Assembly: GCA_963725035.1 (NCBI GenBank) | Contig: CAVRWX010000019.1 | Span: 186,001-250,000, forward strand | Direction: 5' to 3' | Length of the DNA stretch: 64,000 bases | DNA from: JALZKA01 sp963725035 | GTDB taxonomy: Bacteria; Actinomycetota; Thermoleophilia; Solirubrobacterales; 70-9 | Shown here: positions 34,863 to 42,221 of the stretch, piece by piece | Position numbering within the stretch: position 1 is the first letter of the stretch | How the letters are laid out: every line of letters begins with the position of its first letter | The notes under the pieces: generated by a model | Databases searched by the model: none | What the model saw: only the letters and a program-made list of their open reading frames with translations | What the model was told of the DNA's origin: nothing | Program-made: the position numbers and the translations under genes

Positions 34863-35770
34863 TAGCCGCGGAGGTCGCCTCGCATCGTGTGGGTGAGGGT
34901 GTCTTCGTCTCGCGGCGGCTTGCGGCGGAGCTCTTCGCGCAGGCGCTCGAGCGTCTCTGCGTCCCAGCGGTGGGTGCGCAGCAGGAGGTAGCGCAGGCTC
35001 ACGATCCGCGCGTAGGCCTCGGCGTCGGTCTGCCCCTCGGCCAGGTTCTCCTCGCGGACGAGCTGGACGACGGGCTCGAACTCCTGCTCGAACCACTCGC
35101 GGGCAATCTCCTCGCGGGTCATGAACTCGCCGCGGGCCTGCATCAGCCGAAAGCCCCACGCCTCGACCCCTTCTGCGAGCCCGGCGTACCACGAGCCCTG
35201 CGAGAGCTGGATCCGGCCGCGGAGCTCAGCGGGTAGTGGGACGCGCTCGAAGAAGAGGCGCTCGTGCCCCTTGAGGGCGAGGTCCGCGACACGCACGCCC
35301 GCATCGGCGCCCACCTCCGTGACGATCTCGGTCACGTTGGCCTCGATCACCTCGAGGTCGAGCTGTCGCGCGACGGACACGCGATGGTGGCCGTCCTTGA
35401 CGAAGTACATGCCGCCGATCTCGTACACGTCGATCGGCGGCATTCCCTGACCGCGCCGCACGGCCTCGGCGATGCGCTGCCAGCGGCGCTTCACCTTGCC
35501 GGAGGTGGGTCGGAAGGAGCGGTCGAACTCGCGGGTGCGGTCAACGGTTCCGACGATCGCGTCGAGGTCGATCGTCTTCAAGCCGAGAGAGCGCTCGCTC
35601 TTTCGCCCGAGGGCGGCGACCACCTCGTCGAACGGCAGGATCATGTTCACGTCGCCGGACTCGCCACGCAAGCGGCGGGCCAGGCTCGCGCCGAGATGCC
35701 GCCGCCGAGCGCGCCCAAAGTCGCTCTGGGCGTCGGATGTAGGAAAACCTGTGTCCAGTCTGGGCGTCAT
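34862..35770 (-). CDS. ParB/sulfiredoxin-fold domain protein (paralogue 2)
   Basis: 302 aa from the ATG at 35770; a longer in-frame form up to 35887 would overlap the divergent kinase gene. An Arg-rich leader 'SDFGRARRRHLGASLARRLRG' precedes 'MILPFDEVVAALGRKSE', 'IDLDAIVGTVDRTREFDRSF', 'MPPIDVYEIGGMYFVKDGHHRVSVARQLDLEVIEANVTEI'. The order of motifs is the same as in the protein at 5643-6449, including 'DGHHRV', but the C-terminal half differs ('REEIAREWFEQEFEPVVQLVREENLAEGQTDAEAYARI'). Probably a ligand- or nucleotide-binding fold; no ParA partner. Function unknown. Confidence 0.7.
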   Translation of the reverse strand: MTPRLDTGFPTSDAQSDFGRARRRHLGASLARRLRGESGDVNMILPFDEVVAALGRKSERSLGLKTIDLDAIVGTVDRTREFDRSFRPTSGKVKRRWQRIAEAVRRGQGMPPIDVYEIGGMYFVKDGHHRVSVARQLDLEVIEANVTEIVTEVGADAGVRVADLALKGHERLFFERVPLPAELRGRIQLSQGSWYAGLAEGVEAWGFRLMQARGEFMTREEIAREWFEQEFEPVVQLVREENLAEGQTDAEAYARIVSLRYLLLRTHRWDAETLERLREELRRKPPRDEDTLTHTMRGDLRG

Positions 35771-35809
35771 CGCTTCGAATTTCTTGCCATGTGTCCGATA
35801 CTTCCCCTG

Positions 35810-36847
35810 ATGGATTGTGGCGAACCCGAAGTGGCCGAGGAAGATGAAGGCGAGGCAGACGAAGGCGCGGTAGAGGAGGAGAGCCATGACGCGCGGATCG
35901 TCTGCCTGGGGGAGGCGCTGGTCGACTTCGTCTGCGAGCGGCCCGTGTCGTCGCTGGTCGAGGCAGACTTCTTCGTGCCTCGCCAGGGCGGGTCCCTGGC
36001 GAACATCGCGATGGCCGCGGCGCGCTTCTCCGACCGTGTCGAGCTGATCGGCGGTGTCGGTGACGACCAGTGGGGCCTGTGGCTACACGAGCGGATCACT
36101 ACCGCAGGCGTGGACACCGCCCGGTTCGATCTTCTGCGCGGTGTTCAGACCTCGCATGCTTTCGTCTCGGTCGATGAGAAGGGGGAGCCTGCCTTTGCCT
36201 TCTACGGCGACAAGGTGCGGCCGTCCGCCCACGCAGGCGTGCATCTCGAGGCGGCGATCACGGGCGACGACGGTGTGCTCGTCGTCGGCTCGGACACGCT
36301 GCTGGGCGAGGACGAGCGCGAAGTCACGATGCGAGCGGTGGCGCTCGCGCGAGAGCAGGGCTGGGCGATCCTCTGCGATCCGAACCTGCGGCCCGATCGC
36401 TGGAACTCTCGCGCCGAGATGGTCCAGACCATCTCGGCGCTCATCGCAGGCGCCGACGTCGTCAAGCTGAACGAGAGCGAGGCGACCGCGCTGAGCGGGA
36501 TGATCTCGGCGGAGGCGGCCGGAGAGTGGCTCATGGGCCTCGGACCGAGGGCCGTGGTCGTCACGCGCGGCGCCCGCGGCGCGTTCGTCCAGACGCAGAG
36601 ATCTGTGATGCCCATCGAGGGCGTGCCCGCGACGGTCGTCGACTCCACCGGCGCCGGCGACTCGGTGTGCGGAGTGGTCGCCGCCGGCATGGCGCGCTGG
36701 CTGCCCTTGGACCACGTGGTCACCGCCGCGATGAAGGTGGCGGCCGGTGTGGTGGGCGTCTGGGGCGCGACCGAGGGGCTGCTTCCAGTCCCCGAAGCTC
36801 GAGCCCTTCTGGGCTGGCCTGCTCTCGCGCGGCGCGCACAGAAGTAA
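35810..36847 (+). CDS. PfkB-family sugar kinase (fructokinase-like)
   Basis: 345 aa from the in-frame ATG at 35810. The PfkB fold starts at 'IVCLGEALVDFVCERPV', with signature 1 'GGSLANIAMAAARFSDRVELIGGVGDDQWG', the lid 'QTSHAFVSVDEKGEPAFAFYG', 'ILCDPNLRPDRW', 'VKLNESEATALSG' and signature 2 'VVDSTGAGDSVCGVVAAGM' with the catalytic Asp. It phosphorylates a sugar, probably fructose or a related hexose, with ATP. The first 25 residues are an odd acidic stretch. A strong GAGGAGGAG sits before another ATG at 35886, out of frame by one base; if a base is missing there the true protein begins 'MTARIVCLGEALVDF', the usual family start. Confidence 0.88.
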   Translation: MDCGEPEVAEEDEGEADEGAVEEESHDARIVCLGEALVDFVCERPVSSLVEADFFVPRQGGSLANIAMAAARFSDRVELIGGVGDDQWGLWLHERITTAGVDTARFDLLRGVQTSHAFVSVDEKGEPAFAFYGDKVRPSAHAGVHLEAAITGDDGVLVVGSDTLLGEDEREVTMRAVALAREQGWAILCDPNLRPDRWNSRAEMVQTISALIAGADVVKLNESEATALSGMISAEAAGEWLMGLGPRAVVVTRGARGAFVQTQRSVMPIEGVPATVVDSTGAGDSVCGVVAAGMARWLPLDHVVTAAMKVAAGVVGVWGATEGLLPVPEARALLGWPALARRAQK

Positions 36848-36867
36848 CCAGAAGCCCGCGAGCTAGT

Positions 36868-36891
36868 GGCAGGCGCCGCAAGCGCCGTGCC
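36868..36891. terminator. Hairpin after the sugar kinase gene
   Basis: GGCA-GGCGC pairs with GCGCC-GTGCC around a CGCAA loop (one bulged base), 20 bp after the kinase stop. GC-rich stem without a clear T run. It also resembles a degraded GGTGCCAGGCACC element. Confidence 0.4.
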
Positions 36892-36913
36892 TGATTGTGA
36901 GCAAATGCTTGCA

Positions 36914-36933
36914 TGTGTGACCGGAGTCACACA
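36914..36933. promoter_or_regulatory. CRP/GlxR-type operator before the rpf-like gene
   Basis: TGTGTGAC-CGGA-GTCACACA is a near-perfect palindrome containing TGTGA-N6-TCACA (36916-36931), the consensus for CRP-family regulators (CRP, GlxR). It lies 33 bp upstream of the rpf-like start codon and directly before a TAGAAC sequence (36934-36939) that could be a -10 box. Regulation of rpf genes by CRP-type proteins is known in Mycobacterium and Corynebacterium. Confidence 0.75.
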
Positions 36934-36965
36934 TAGAACACATGTTCGTAGCCAGCCTCGGTGGC

Positions 36966-37418
36966 ATGAACATGAAGACAAAGATGAAGATCAGCGCGCT
37001 TTCTGGCGCGGTCGCGATCGCGACCGTCGCGGCCGCCGGTGCGGCCGCCCAGGAGCCTGGCGCGTCCAGCGATGACTCGCTCTCGGGTGACGCCAAGACC
37101 CATACGGCACTCGTCAACGTGCCGAAGCCGGAGCCCAAGAAGCCTGAGGCCCCCGCGATTCCGCAGCCCGAGAACGGCATGATCGAGGGCGTCTCGATCG
37201 CCACGCTCGAGTCCATCGCGGCCTGTGAGTCCGGCGGCGACCCCACCGCGGTCAACGCGGCCGGCTACTACGGCAAGTACCAGTTCGACGAGGGCACCTG
37301 GGCTGGTGTCGGTGGAACCGGCAACCCCGCCGAGGCGTCCGAGGCCGAGCAGGACTACCGAGCTGCGCTCCTCTACTCACGCGCCGGCTCCAGTCCCTGG
37401 CCCGTCTGCGGCTCCTAA
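36966..37418 (+). CDS. Secreted resuscitation-promoting-factor-like protein
   Basis: 150 aa from ATG 36966 (36942 and 36972 are alternatives). A basic start and Ala-rich core form a signal peptide ('MKISALSGAVAIATVAAAGAAAQ'). A linker rich in Pro, Glu and Lys ('VNVPKPEPKKPEAPAIPQPE') follows, then a 70-aa transglycosylase-like domain: 'IAACESGGDPTAVNAAGYYGKYQFDEGTWAGVGGTGNPAEASEAEQDYRAALLYSRAGSSPWPVCG' (family features are ESGG with the catalytic Glu, the YYGKYQF strand, the A.EQ.YRA..L helix and the two Cys). Such Rpf domains cleave peptidoglycan and promote regrowth of dormant cells. Expression is probably controlled by the CRP-type site upstream. Confidence 0.88.
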   Translation: MNMKTKMKISALSGAVAIATVAAAGAAAQEPGASSDDSLSGDAKTHTALVNVPKPEPKKPEAPAIPQPENGMIEGVSIATLESIAACESGGDPTAVNAAGYYGKYQFDEGTWAGVGGTGNPAEASEAEQDYRAALLYSRAGSSPWPVCGS

Positions 37419-37430
37419 GAGGGCCAGGAA

Positions 37431-37521
37431 CGCCGCTGGCGGCGGCCTCGGGAGAACGTCTAGCTCGCTTGGAACCAACCAAGCTCGCTTCACCGTTCTC
37501 CCTGCGCCCTTGCCAGCGGCG
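37431..37521. other. 91-nt nested inverted repeat downstream of the rpf-like gene
   Basis: CGCCGCTGGC (37431) pairs perfectly with GCCAGCGGCG (37512), GGGAGAACG (37450) with CGTTCTCCC (37494), and the two 9-nt stretches between them are also equal in length and partly complementary, giving a 28-bp arm in all. The 35-nt apical part contains a further hairpin GCTTGG/CCAAGC (37467-37484). It begins 12 bp after the rpf-like stop. It could be a terminator, a small structured RNA or a remnant of a palindromic mobile element. Confidence 0.65.
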
Positions 37522-37569
37522 CTCCTGATCCCTCTTACTCTTCTCAGGCGTCCTGCCGATACGTGACTT

Positions 37570-38277
37570 GTGAGCGTCTCGGAGATGGCCCTAACGCAAG
37601 GCATGGCCGAAACGCGCGGAGCGCTGGAGGAGTGGCGCGGGAACCCGCGCCCGATCCTCAGGTCCTGGCTGCTCGGAGGGTTCGCGTTCGCGGCGGCGCT
37701 CTTGAGCGCGGTTCTCGTGGTGGCGTACCTGGCGACGCCCGACGTGACCTACCTCAGCATCCCGGGCGTGCACTTCGATGCCGACGTCGAGGACTACTTC
37801 TCGGTCATCTGGCGCAACGGCCTGGTCCTGGCGCTTCACGCGGTTGCGTGCATCGCGGGATTCATCGCAGGAAGCTCCCTGCCTCTTCAGGCCCAGCACA
37901 TGACTGGCTGGCGGCGGGTGGTCCACGAGCGGGCACGTCCGCTCGCGTTCGCGTGGGTCGTATGCGTTATCACGTTCTCGCTCGTCACCCAGGCCTACAT
38001 TCTCGGCTCGACGGGTGCCCAGCTGGCCGCTCAGCTGGACGTCTCGCCGGCAACGCTGGTCCTTACCGTTGCGCCGCACGCACTCACCGAGCTCACCGCG
38101 GTCTTCCTTCCGCTCGCCGCGTGGACAATCGCGAGCCGCAAGGGCGAATGGGGGAACCTCCTTGCGGCAACGTTCGCGACGGTCGCCGTCGCGATCCCGA
38201 TGCTGGTGGTCGCGGCAGCCTGGGAAACGCTCGTCTGGCCGACGCTCCTGACGAACGCCTCGCCCGTCCTCGTTTAG
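37570..38277 (+). CDS. SpoIIM/DUF95-like membrane protein
   Basis: 235 aa, GTG start at 37570. Five or six membrane helices: 'WLLGGFAFAAALLSAVLVVAYL', 'GLVLALHAVACIAGFIAGSS', 'FAWVVCVITFSLVTQAYILG', 'VLTVAPHALTELTAVFLPLAAW' and 'TFATVAVAIPMLVVAAAWETLVWPTLL'. The 'PHALTELTAVFLPLAAW' segment is the conserved PHGxxEL-type motif of the stage II sporulation protein M family, which in sporulating bacteria guides peptidoglycan remodelling and elsewhere has no assigned job. Its position behind a peptidoglycan-cleaving Rpf domain is suggestive. It overlaps the convergent crotonase gene by 4 bp. Confidence 0.78.
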   Translation: MSVSEMALTQGMAETRGALEEWRGNPRPILRSWLLGGFAFAAALLSAVLVVAYLATPDVTYLSIPGVHFDADVEDYFSVIWRNGLVLALHAVACIAGFIAGSSLPLQAQHMTGWRRVVHERARPLAFAWVVCVITFSLVTQAYILGSTGAQLAAQLDVSPATLVLTVAPHALTELTAVFLPLAAWTIASRKGEWGNLLAATFATVAVAIPMLVVAAAWETLVWPTLLTNASPVLV

Positions 38278-38999
38278 GCCGCTGCGTCGTCGGGGTCGTC
38301 CGGGCCGAGCAGCGCCCGGCGGAAGACCTCGCGCTCGTCGTCGAAGAGGAAGCCCCACAGGTGCTTTCGCTCCAGCAGCGTCCGCCGCTTGGTCTCGAGT
38401 ACGGCCTGGCGCGGCAGCGCGGCGACCGTCTCGGCCAGTTCGCGGGCACGCTCCACGACGTCCTCTTCGACCACCTGGCGCACGATGCCCATTCGCAGCG
38501 CCTCGTTCGCATCGACCACGCGACCGGTAAGGCACAGCTCCTGGGCGACGGTGGCAGGCAGCACGGCCCGCGCCGACGCGTAGCTGGGCGGGATCCCGCG
38601 CGGCAGCTCCGGATATCCGAAGACCGCTGAGGAGTGGGCGACCCGCAGGTCGCACAGAAGGGACAGCGCGAAGCCGCCCGCGAGCGCGGGCCCGTTGACC
38701 GCAGCCACCACGGGGCGCTTGCAGTCGCCGACGGCCTCGAAGGCGCTGGTCGAGGTCTCGACCAGGCGTCTGCGGTTCTCGATGTCGCCGCCGAACTGAC
38801 TCGTGTCCATCCCGGAGCAGAACGCCGAGCCTGCCCCGGTGAGGACCACGCACCCCACCGTCTCGTCCTCGCCGAGGCTCGTGAACGCGTCCGCAAGCTC
38901 CACCCTCAGGTCGATCGACAGTGCGTTCCGCTTATCGGGTCGCTGAAGCGTGACGACGGCAACGTCGCCCGAGTGCTCGATCTCAAGGAGGCCGGCCAC
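38274..38999 (-). CDS. Enoyl-CoA hydratase/isomerase family protein
   Basis: 241 aa. Crotonase fold: 'VAVVTLQRPDKRNALSIDLRVEL', CoA-binding/oxyanion loop 'CVVLTGAGSAFCSGMDTSQFGGD', 'KRPVVAAVNGPALAGGFALSLLCDLRVAHSSAVFGYPELPRGIPPSYASARAV', 'LTGRVVDANEALRMGIVRQVV'. The second catalytic region has Pro/Arg rather than the usual second Glu, so the exact reaction (hydration, isomerisation or hydrolysis) is open. A further crotonase paralogue is at 43779. It is divergent from the HD gene. Confidence 0.87.
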   Translation of the reverse strand: MAGLLEIEHSGDVAVVTLQRPDKRNALSIDLRVELADAFTSLGEDETVGCVVLTGAGSAFCSGMDTSQFGGDIENRRRLVETSTSAFEAVGDCKRPVVAAVNGPALAGGFALSLLCDLRVAHSSAVFGYPELPRGIPPSYASARAVLPATVAQELCLTGRVVDANEALRMGIVRQVVEEDVVERARELAETVAALPRQAVLETKRRTLLERKHLWGFLFDDEREVFRRALLGPDDPDDAAA

Positions 39000-39015
39000 G
39001 CGCGCATCTATATCC

Positions 39016-39028
39016 GGTGCCAGGCACC
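39016..39028. repeat. GGTGCCAGGCACC palindromic repeat
   Basis: Exact copy of the 13-mer 16 bp upstream of the crotonase start, in the 105-bp gap between two divergent genes, so it may overlap promoter elements. Confidence 0.65.
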
Positions 39029-39104
39029 CGGTGAACCGGCGGACACCGGGTCAGAGGCGCTTAGGTGTGGCAGGGTTACGGGTGGCACACTCCCCGCATG
39101 GCTG

Positions 39105-39965
39105 ATGACTTCCGAGGTAGAGATCGCCGCGGCGGCCGGTGAGCCGGCCGGGCCGGGGGAGCGCGGCATGAAGCCGCTCGAGGCGATCGAGCGTGCTCAC
39201 GTGAAGGCGCCGACCCGGGGCAACCGCAAGCTCGAGGCGCTCCTGGAGGGCATCAACTCTGACCCCGAGGTCCGGGGCTGGTGGCACATGGCGCAGCTCA
39301 ACTCCGAGCGCCTCTCCATGTCTGACCATTCGTGGGTCCACGTTCAGATCGTTCTCAACATCGCGCTCCGGCTGCTCCGCCTGCTGGTCAAGGGCGGGGT
39401 GGAGCCGGCGATGGTCGCCGACCACGGCATGCGCGACCACGACGCCGAGGTCGTGGTCGCAGCAGGCGCGCTTCTCCATGACACCGGCATGTCGATCCAC
39501 CGCGCCGACCACGAGGCCTACAGCCTGTTCCTCGCCGAGCGCAAGCTGCGCGAGCTCCTTGCCGACGTCTACAAGGACGGCGAGCGAACGATCGTGATCG
39601 CCGAGTGCCTTCACGCGATCATCGGCCACCGCCGCCGGGGCGAGCCGTACACGGTCGAGGCCGGAGTCGTGCGCGTCGCCGACGCCCTCGACATGGCGCA
39701 CGGCCGATCCCGGATCCCGGTCGAGGCCGGACAGATGGGAATCCACGCGATCTCCGCCGCCGCGATCGACTCGATCGACATCGCCGCCGGCAAGGAGAAG
39801 GCGGTGATGATCGAGATCACCATGAACAACTCCGCGGGCGTCTTCCAGGTCGACGACCTTCTGGCCACGAAGCTGCGCGGCACGCCGCTGGCCGAGCACG
39901 TCGAGGTCGTCGCGTCGGTCGAGGGCGAGGCCGAGAAGCGCCTCCTCACCGAGTTCCGGATCTAG
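39105..39965 (+). CDS. HD-domain phosphohydrolase
   Basis: 286 aa from ATG 39105. After about 65 charged residues the HD domain appears: 'SDHSWVHVQIVLNIALRLLRLL' (first His), 'EVVVAAGALLHDTGMSIHRADHEAYS' (HD pair), 'AECLHAIIGHRRRGEPYTVEAGVVRVADALDMAHGRSRIP' (third His and final Asp). The C-terminal 80 residues form a beta-rich domain ('KAVMIEITMNNSAGVFQVDDLLATKL'). These enzymes hydrolyse phosphate esters such as nucleotides or (p)ppGpp-like substrates, or may act in signalling. Substrate unknown. It precedes the zinc operon but has its own stop and a 46-bp gap. Confidence 0.85.
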   Translation: MTSEVEIAAAAGEPAGPGERGMKPLEAIERAHVKAPTRGNRKLEALLEGINSDPEVRGWWHMAQLNSERLSMSDHSWVHVQIVLNIALRLLRLLVKGGVEPAMVADHGMRDHDAEVVVAAGALLHDTGMSIHRADHEAYSLFLAERKLRELLADVYKDGERTIVIAECLHAIIGHRRRGEPYTVEAGVVRVADALDMAHGRSRIPVEAGQMGIHAISAAAIDSIDIAAGKEKAVMIEITMNNSAGVFQVDDLLATKLRGTPLAEHVEVVASVEGEAEKRLLTEFRI

Positions 39966-40011
39966 CCCACCCGCCGCTTAGAGGGGGCCGAGGCGCTATC
40001 GTGTGTCGGCA

Positions 40012-40932
40012 ATGTTGCGAATGAGTCTCATTTGCGTTGCGGCCCTCCCCTTGCTTGCCGGGTGCCGGTCCTCGGACGAAGGGTCGGATGCCGAAGTGGT
40101 CGCAACGACGACTCAGGTCGCGGACATCGCTCGCAACGTGACCGGAGACGAGGCTGAGGTCCACGGCATCCTCACCCCGAACGCCGACCCTCACGACTAC
40201 GAGCCGCGCCCGAGCGACGCGACGGCGATCGCCGGTGCGGAAGTCGTCTTCACCTCGGGCGGCGAGGTCGACGAGTGGGTCGACGAGCTCATCGAGAGCT
40301 CGGGCACGGACGCCGAGGTCGTAACGCTCCTGGATTCGGCTCCCGTCGTCCGCACGCAGGATGGCGAGGACGACCCGCACTGGTGGCAGGACCCTCGCAA
40401 CGCGGTCGCTGCGGGGGAGACGATTCGCGACGAGCTCTCGAAAGCCGACCCTGCGGACGCGGCGGCCTACGAGGAGAACGCCGCGGCCATCATCTCCGAG
40501 ATCCAGCGGTCCGACCTCGCGATAGCCGGCTGCATGAACTTCCTGCCGGACAGCGCTCGCAAGCTCGTGACCTCGCACGACTCGCTCGGCTACTTCGCCG
40601 ACCGGTATGACATCGAGGTCGTGGGCGCCGCAGTCCCGGCGCTCTCGACCCAGGCGCAGCCGTCGAGTGGCGAGACCGCCGACCTCGTCGAGCTGATCCA
40701 GGAAGAAGACGTCCGCGCGGTCTTTCCCGAGGCCGGTCTCTCCGGCGACCTGGAAAGCGCCATCGCGGACGAGGCCGACGTCGCGGTGGGAGGGGATCTC
40801 TATGCAGATGCACTCGGCGAGGAGGGGACTGCGGGTGACACCTACCTCGGCGCCCTCCACGCGAACGCGAGCGCTCTCGTCGAGGGGCTTTCGAACGGAG
40901 CGCGCTCCTGCGAGCGCCTGGGAGCCGAGTAA
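40012..40932 (+). CDS. znuA: Zinc/manganese ABC transporter substrate-binding lipoprotein (ZnuA-like)
   Basis: 306 aa from the ATG at 40012 (a GTG at 40003 is the alternative). Lipoprotein signal 'RMSLICVAALPLLAGC'. Cluster A-1 metal-binding fold: 'VVATTTQVADIARNVTGDEAEVHGILTPNADPHDYEPRPSD' (first His), 'DDPHWWQDPRNAVAAGETI' (second His), 'LVTSHDSLGYFADRYDIEVVGAAVP' (third His), 'VELIQEEDVRAVFPEAGLS' and 'GGDLYADALGEEG'. A long His-rich loop is absent. It delivers Zn2+ (or Mn2+) to the permeases encoded downstream. A TATCGT (39997-40002) just before the start suggests a nearly leaderless mRNA, and a Zur-like palindrome covers codons 2-8. Confidence 0.88.
   Translation: MLRMSLICVAALPLLAGCRSSDEGSDAEVVATTTQVADIARNVTGDEAEVHGILTPNADPHDYEPRPSDATAIAGAEVVFTSGGEVDEWVDELIESSGTDAEVVTLLDSAPVVRTQDGEDDPHWWQDPRNAVAAGETIRDELSKADPADAAAYEENAAAIISEIQRSDLAIAGCMNFLPDSARKLVTSHDSLGYFADRYDIEVVGAAVPALSTQAQPSSGETADLVELIQEEDVRAVFPEAGLSGDLESAIADEADVAVGGDLYADALGEEGTAGDTYLGALHANASALVEGLSNGARSCERLGAE
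40017..40035. promoter_or_regulatory. Zur/Fur-family operator overlapping the znuA start
   Basis: GCGAATGAG-T-CTCATTTGC is a 9-1-9 inverted repeat with one mismatch. It has the AATGA-N3-TCATT core typical of Zur/Fur boxes and lies directly on the start of the first gene of an operon that itself encodes a Fur-family protein. Binding there would block transcription of the whole operon when the metal is plentiful. Confidence 0.7.
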
Positions 40933-41382
40933 TGCACGGGCCGAAAGCATCAGCCGAATGGGCCGAGGTTGCCGAGGCGAAGCTCCGCGAGCACGGCCAC
41001 AAGGCGAGCGGCCCGCGCTCGGCGGTCCTTGAGTCGATCGGCCGCCAGAGCTGCGTGGTCACCGCCCAGGACATCGCGGACGAGCTCAAGCGGCGTAAGA
41101 AGAAGGTGGGCATCGCGACCGTCTACCGGACGCTCGAGGTGCTCGAGGACCTGAAGCTCGTGCAGCGGCTGGACCTTGGCACCGAGTCGGCCCGCTACGA
41201 GCCCGCGATGCCCGACGGGCGCCATCACCACCATCACTTCGTCTGCCGCAATTGCGGCGAGGCGATCCCGTTCGAAGACGCCGCGCTCGAGCGTGCGATC
41301 AACGGCGCTCGGCAAGCGGCTGGCCGCGAGCGTCGACGAGCACGACGTGATCCTCAAGGGCCGCTGCCCGGACTGCGCCTAA
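40932..41382 (+). CDS. zur: Fur-family metal-responsive repressor, probably Zur (frameshifted)
   Basis: 149 aa once joined; the ATG overlaps the znuA stop (TAATG). The winged helix is 'GHKASGPRSAVLESIGRQSCVVTAQDIADELKRRKKKVGIATVYRTLEVLEDLKLVQRLDLG', and the metal-sensing part is 'YEPAMPDGRHHHHHFVCRNCGEAIPFEDAALERAI', with the structural CxxC. One extra base at about 41309 ('AACGGCG') shifts the frame; the C-terminus then reads 'ALGKRLAASVDEHDVILKGRCPDCA' with the second CxxC. The location within a zinc operon points to Zur rather than Fur. If uncorrected, the first frame falsely fuses to the permease. Confidence 0.87.
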
Positions 41383-41387
41383 GACCG

Positions 41388-42221
41388 ATGCCCTGGCCCA
41401 TCGACCCGTTCAGCCTCCCGTTCATGCAGCGGGCGGCGCTCGAGATCTTGCTCCTGGCGCCGCTGGCCGGCGTCATCGGCGCGCAGATCGTGCTCCGGCA
41501 CCTCGCCTTCTTCACGCACGCGGTCGGGACCGCCACCTTTCCCGGCCTGGTCATCGCGGGTCCTGCGGGAATCCCGCCGGCGCTCGCGGCGCTGGCGGTC
41601 GGCGGCACCTACGCAGCGGGCCTGGAGCGCCTTGGCCGCGTTCGCGGCCTGGGGAGGGACGTGGCGACGGCGCTCCTCCTGGTCGCGGCGCTGGCGATCG
41701 GGATCGTCCTGGCGAGCGACGTCTTCGACTCGGGGTCGGGCGTGGACCGCCTTCTGTTCGGAAGCCTGCTCGCCATCGGCGACGACGAGCTGCTCGCGAC
41801 GCTCATCGCGTCCCTTGCCGTGCTCGCCGCCGCGGCCGCGTGCAGGCGCACCTGGATCGCCACGGGCTTCGACCCGCAGGTCGCTCCCGCGCTGGGGCTC
41901 CGCTCAAGGGTGGCGGACCGGCTCCTCGTCGCCGCGATCGCCGTCGCGGTCATCGCGGCGGTCGACGCCGTCGGCGCACTCTTGGTCTCGGCGATCCTGG
42001 TCATGCCCGCAGCCACCGCGCGGCTCTTCACGCGGAGTGTGGTGGCCCTGGAGCTGAGCGCTGTAGGGCTTGCCTTGGCCGAAGGCATTGGCGGCCTGCT
42101 CCTTGCCTTCGAGCTGGACGTGCCCCCGGGCGCCGCCATCGCCGTTCTCGGAGGCGCCACGTTCGCGGTAGTCGCGACGGTCACGGCGCTTTCGGGCCGA
42201 GCCGCGGAAAGCGCGGCGTGA
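41388..42221 (+). CDS. Zinc/manganese ABC transporter permease 1 (ZnuB-like)
   Basis: 277 aa, ATG at 41388, 5 bp after zur. ABC-3 (ZnuB/MntB) membrane domain with 7-8 helices. Family marks are 'APLAGVIGAQIVLRHLAFFTHAVGTATFPGLVIA' (the position of the conserved S/T-H-A motif) and, in the second half, 'VDAVGALLVSAILVMPAATARLF'. It overlaps the ATPase gene by 4 bp (GTGA). The operon carries two such permease genes on either side of the ATPase gene, so the channel may be a heterodimer. Confidence 0.9.
   Translation: MPWPIDPFSLPFMQRAALEILLLAPLAGVIGAQIVLRHLAFFTHAVGTATFPGLVIAGPAGIPPALAALAVGGTYAAGLERLGRVRGLGRDVATALLLVAALAIGIVLASDVFDSGSGVDRLLFGSLLAIGDDELLATLIASLAVLAAAAACRRTWIATGFDPQVAPALGLRSRVADRLLVAAIAVAVIAAVDAVGALLVSAILVMPAATARLFTRSVVALELSAVGLALAEGIGGLLLAFELDVPPGAAIAVLGGATFAVVATVTALSGRAAESAA

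Noticed and set aside
40932..42221. Apparent fusion of a Fur-family regulator with a metal permease
   Set aside because: Created by the one-base shift at about 41309. The regulator finishes in another frame with its second CxxC, and the permease has its own ATG at 41388.
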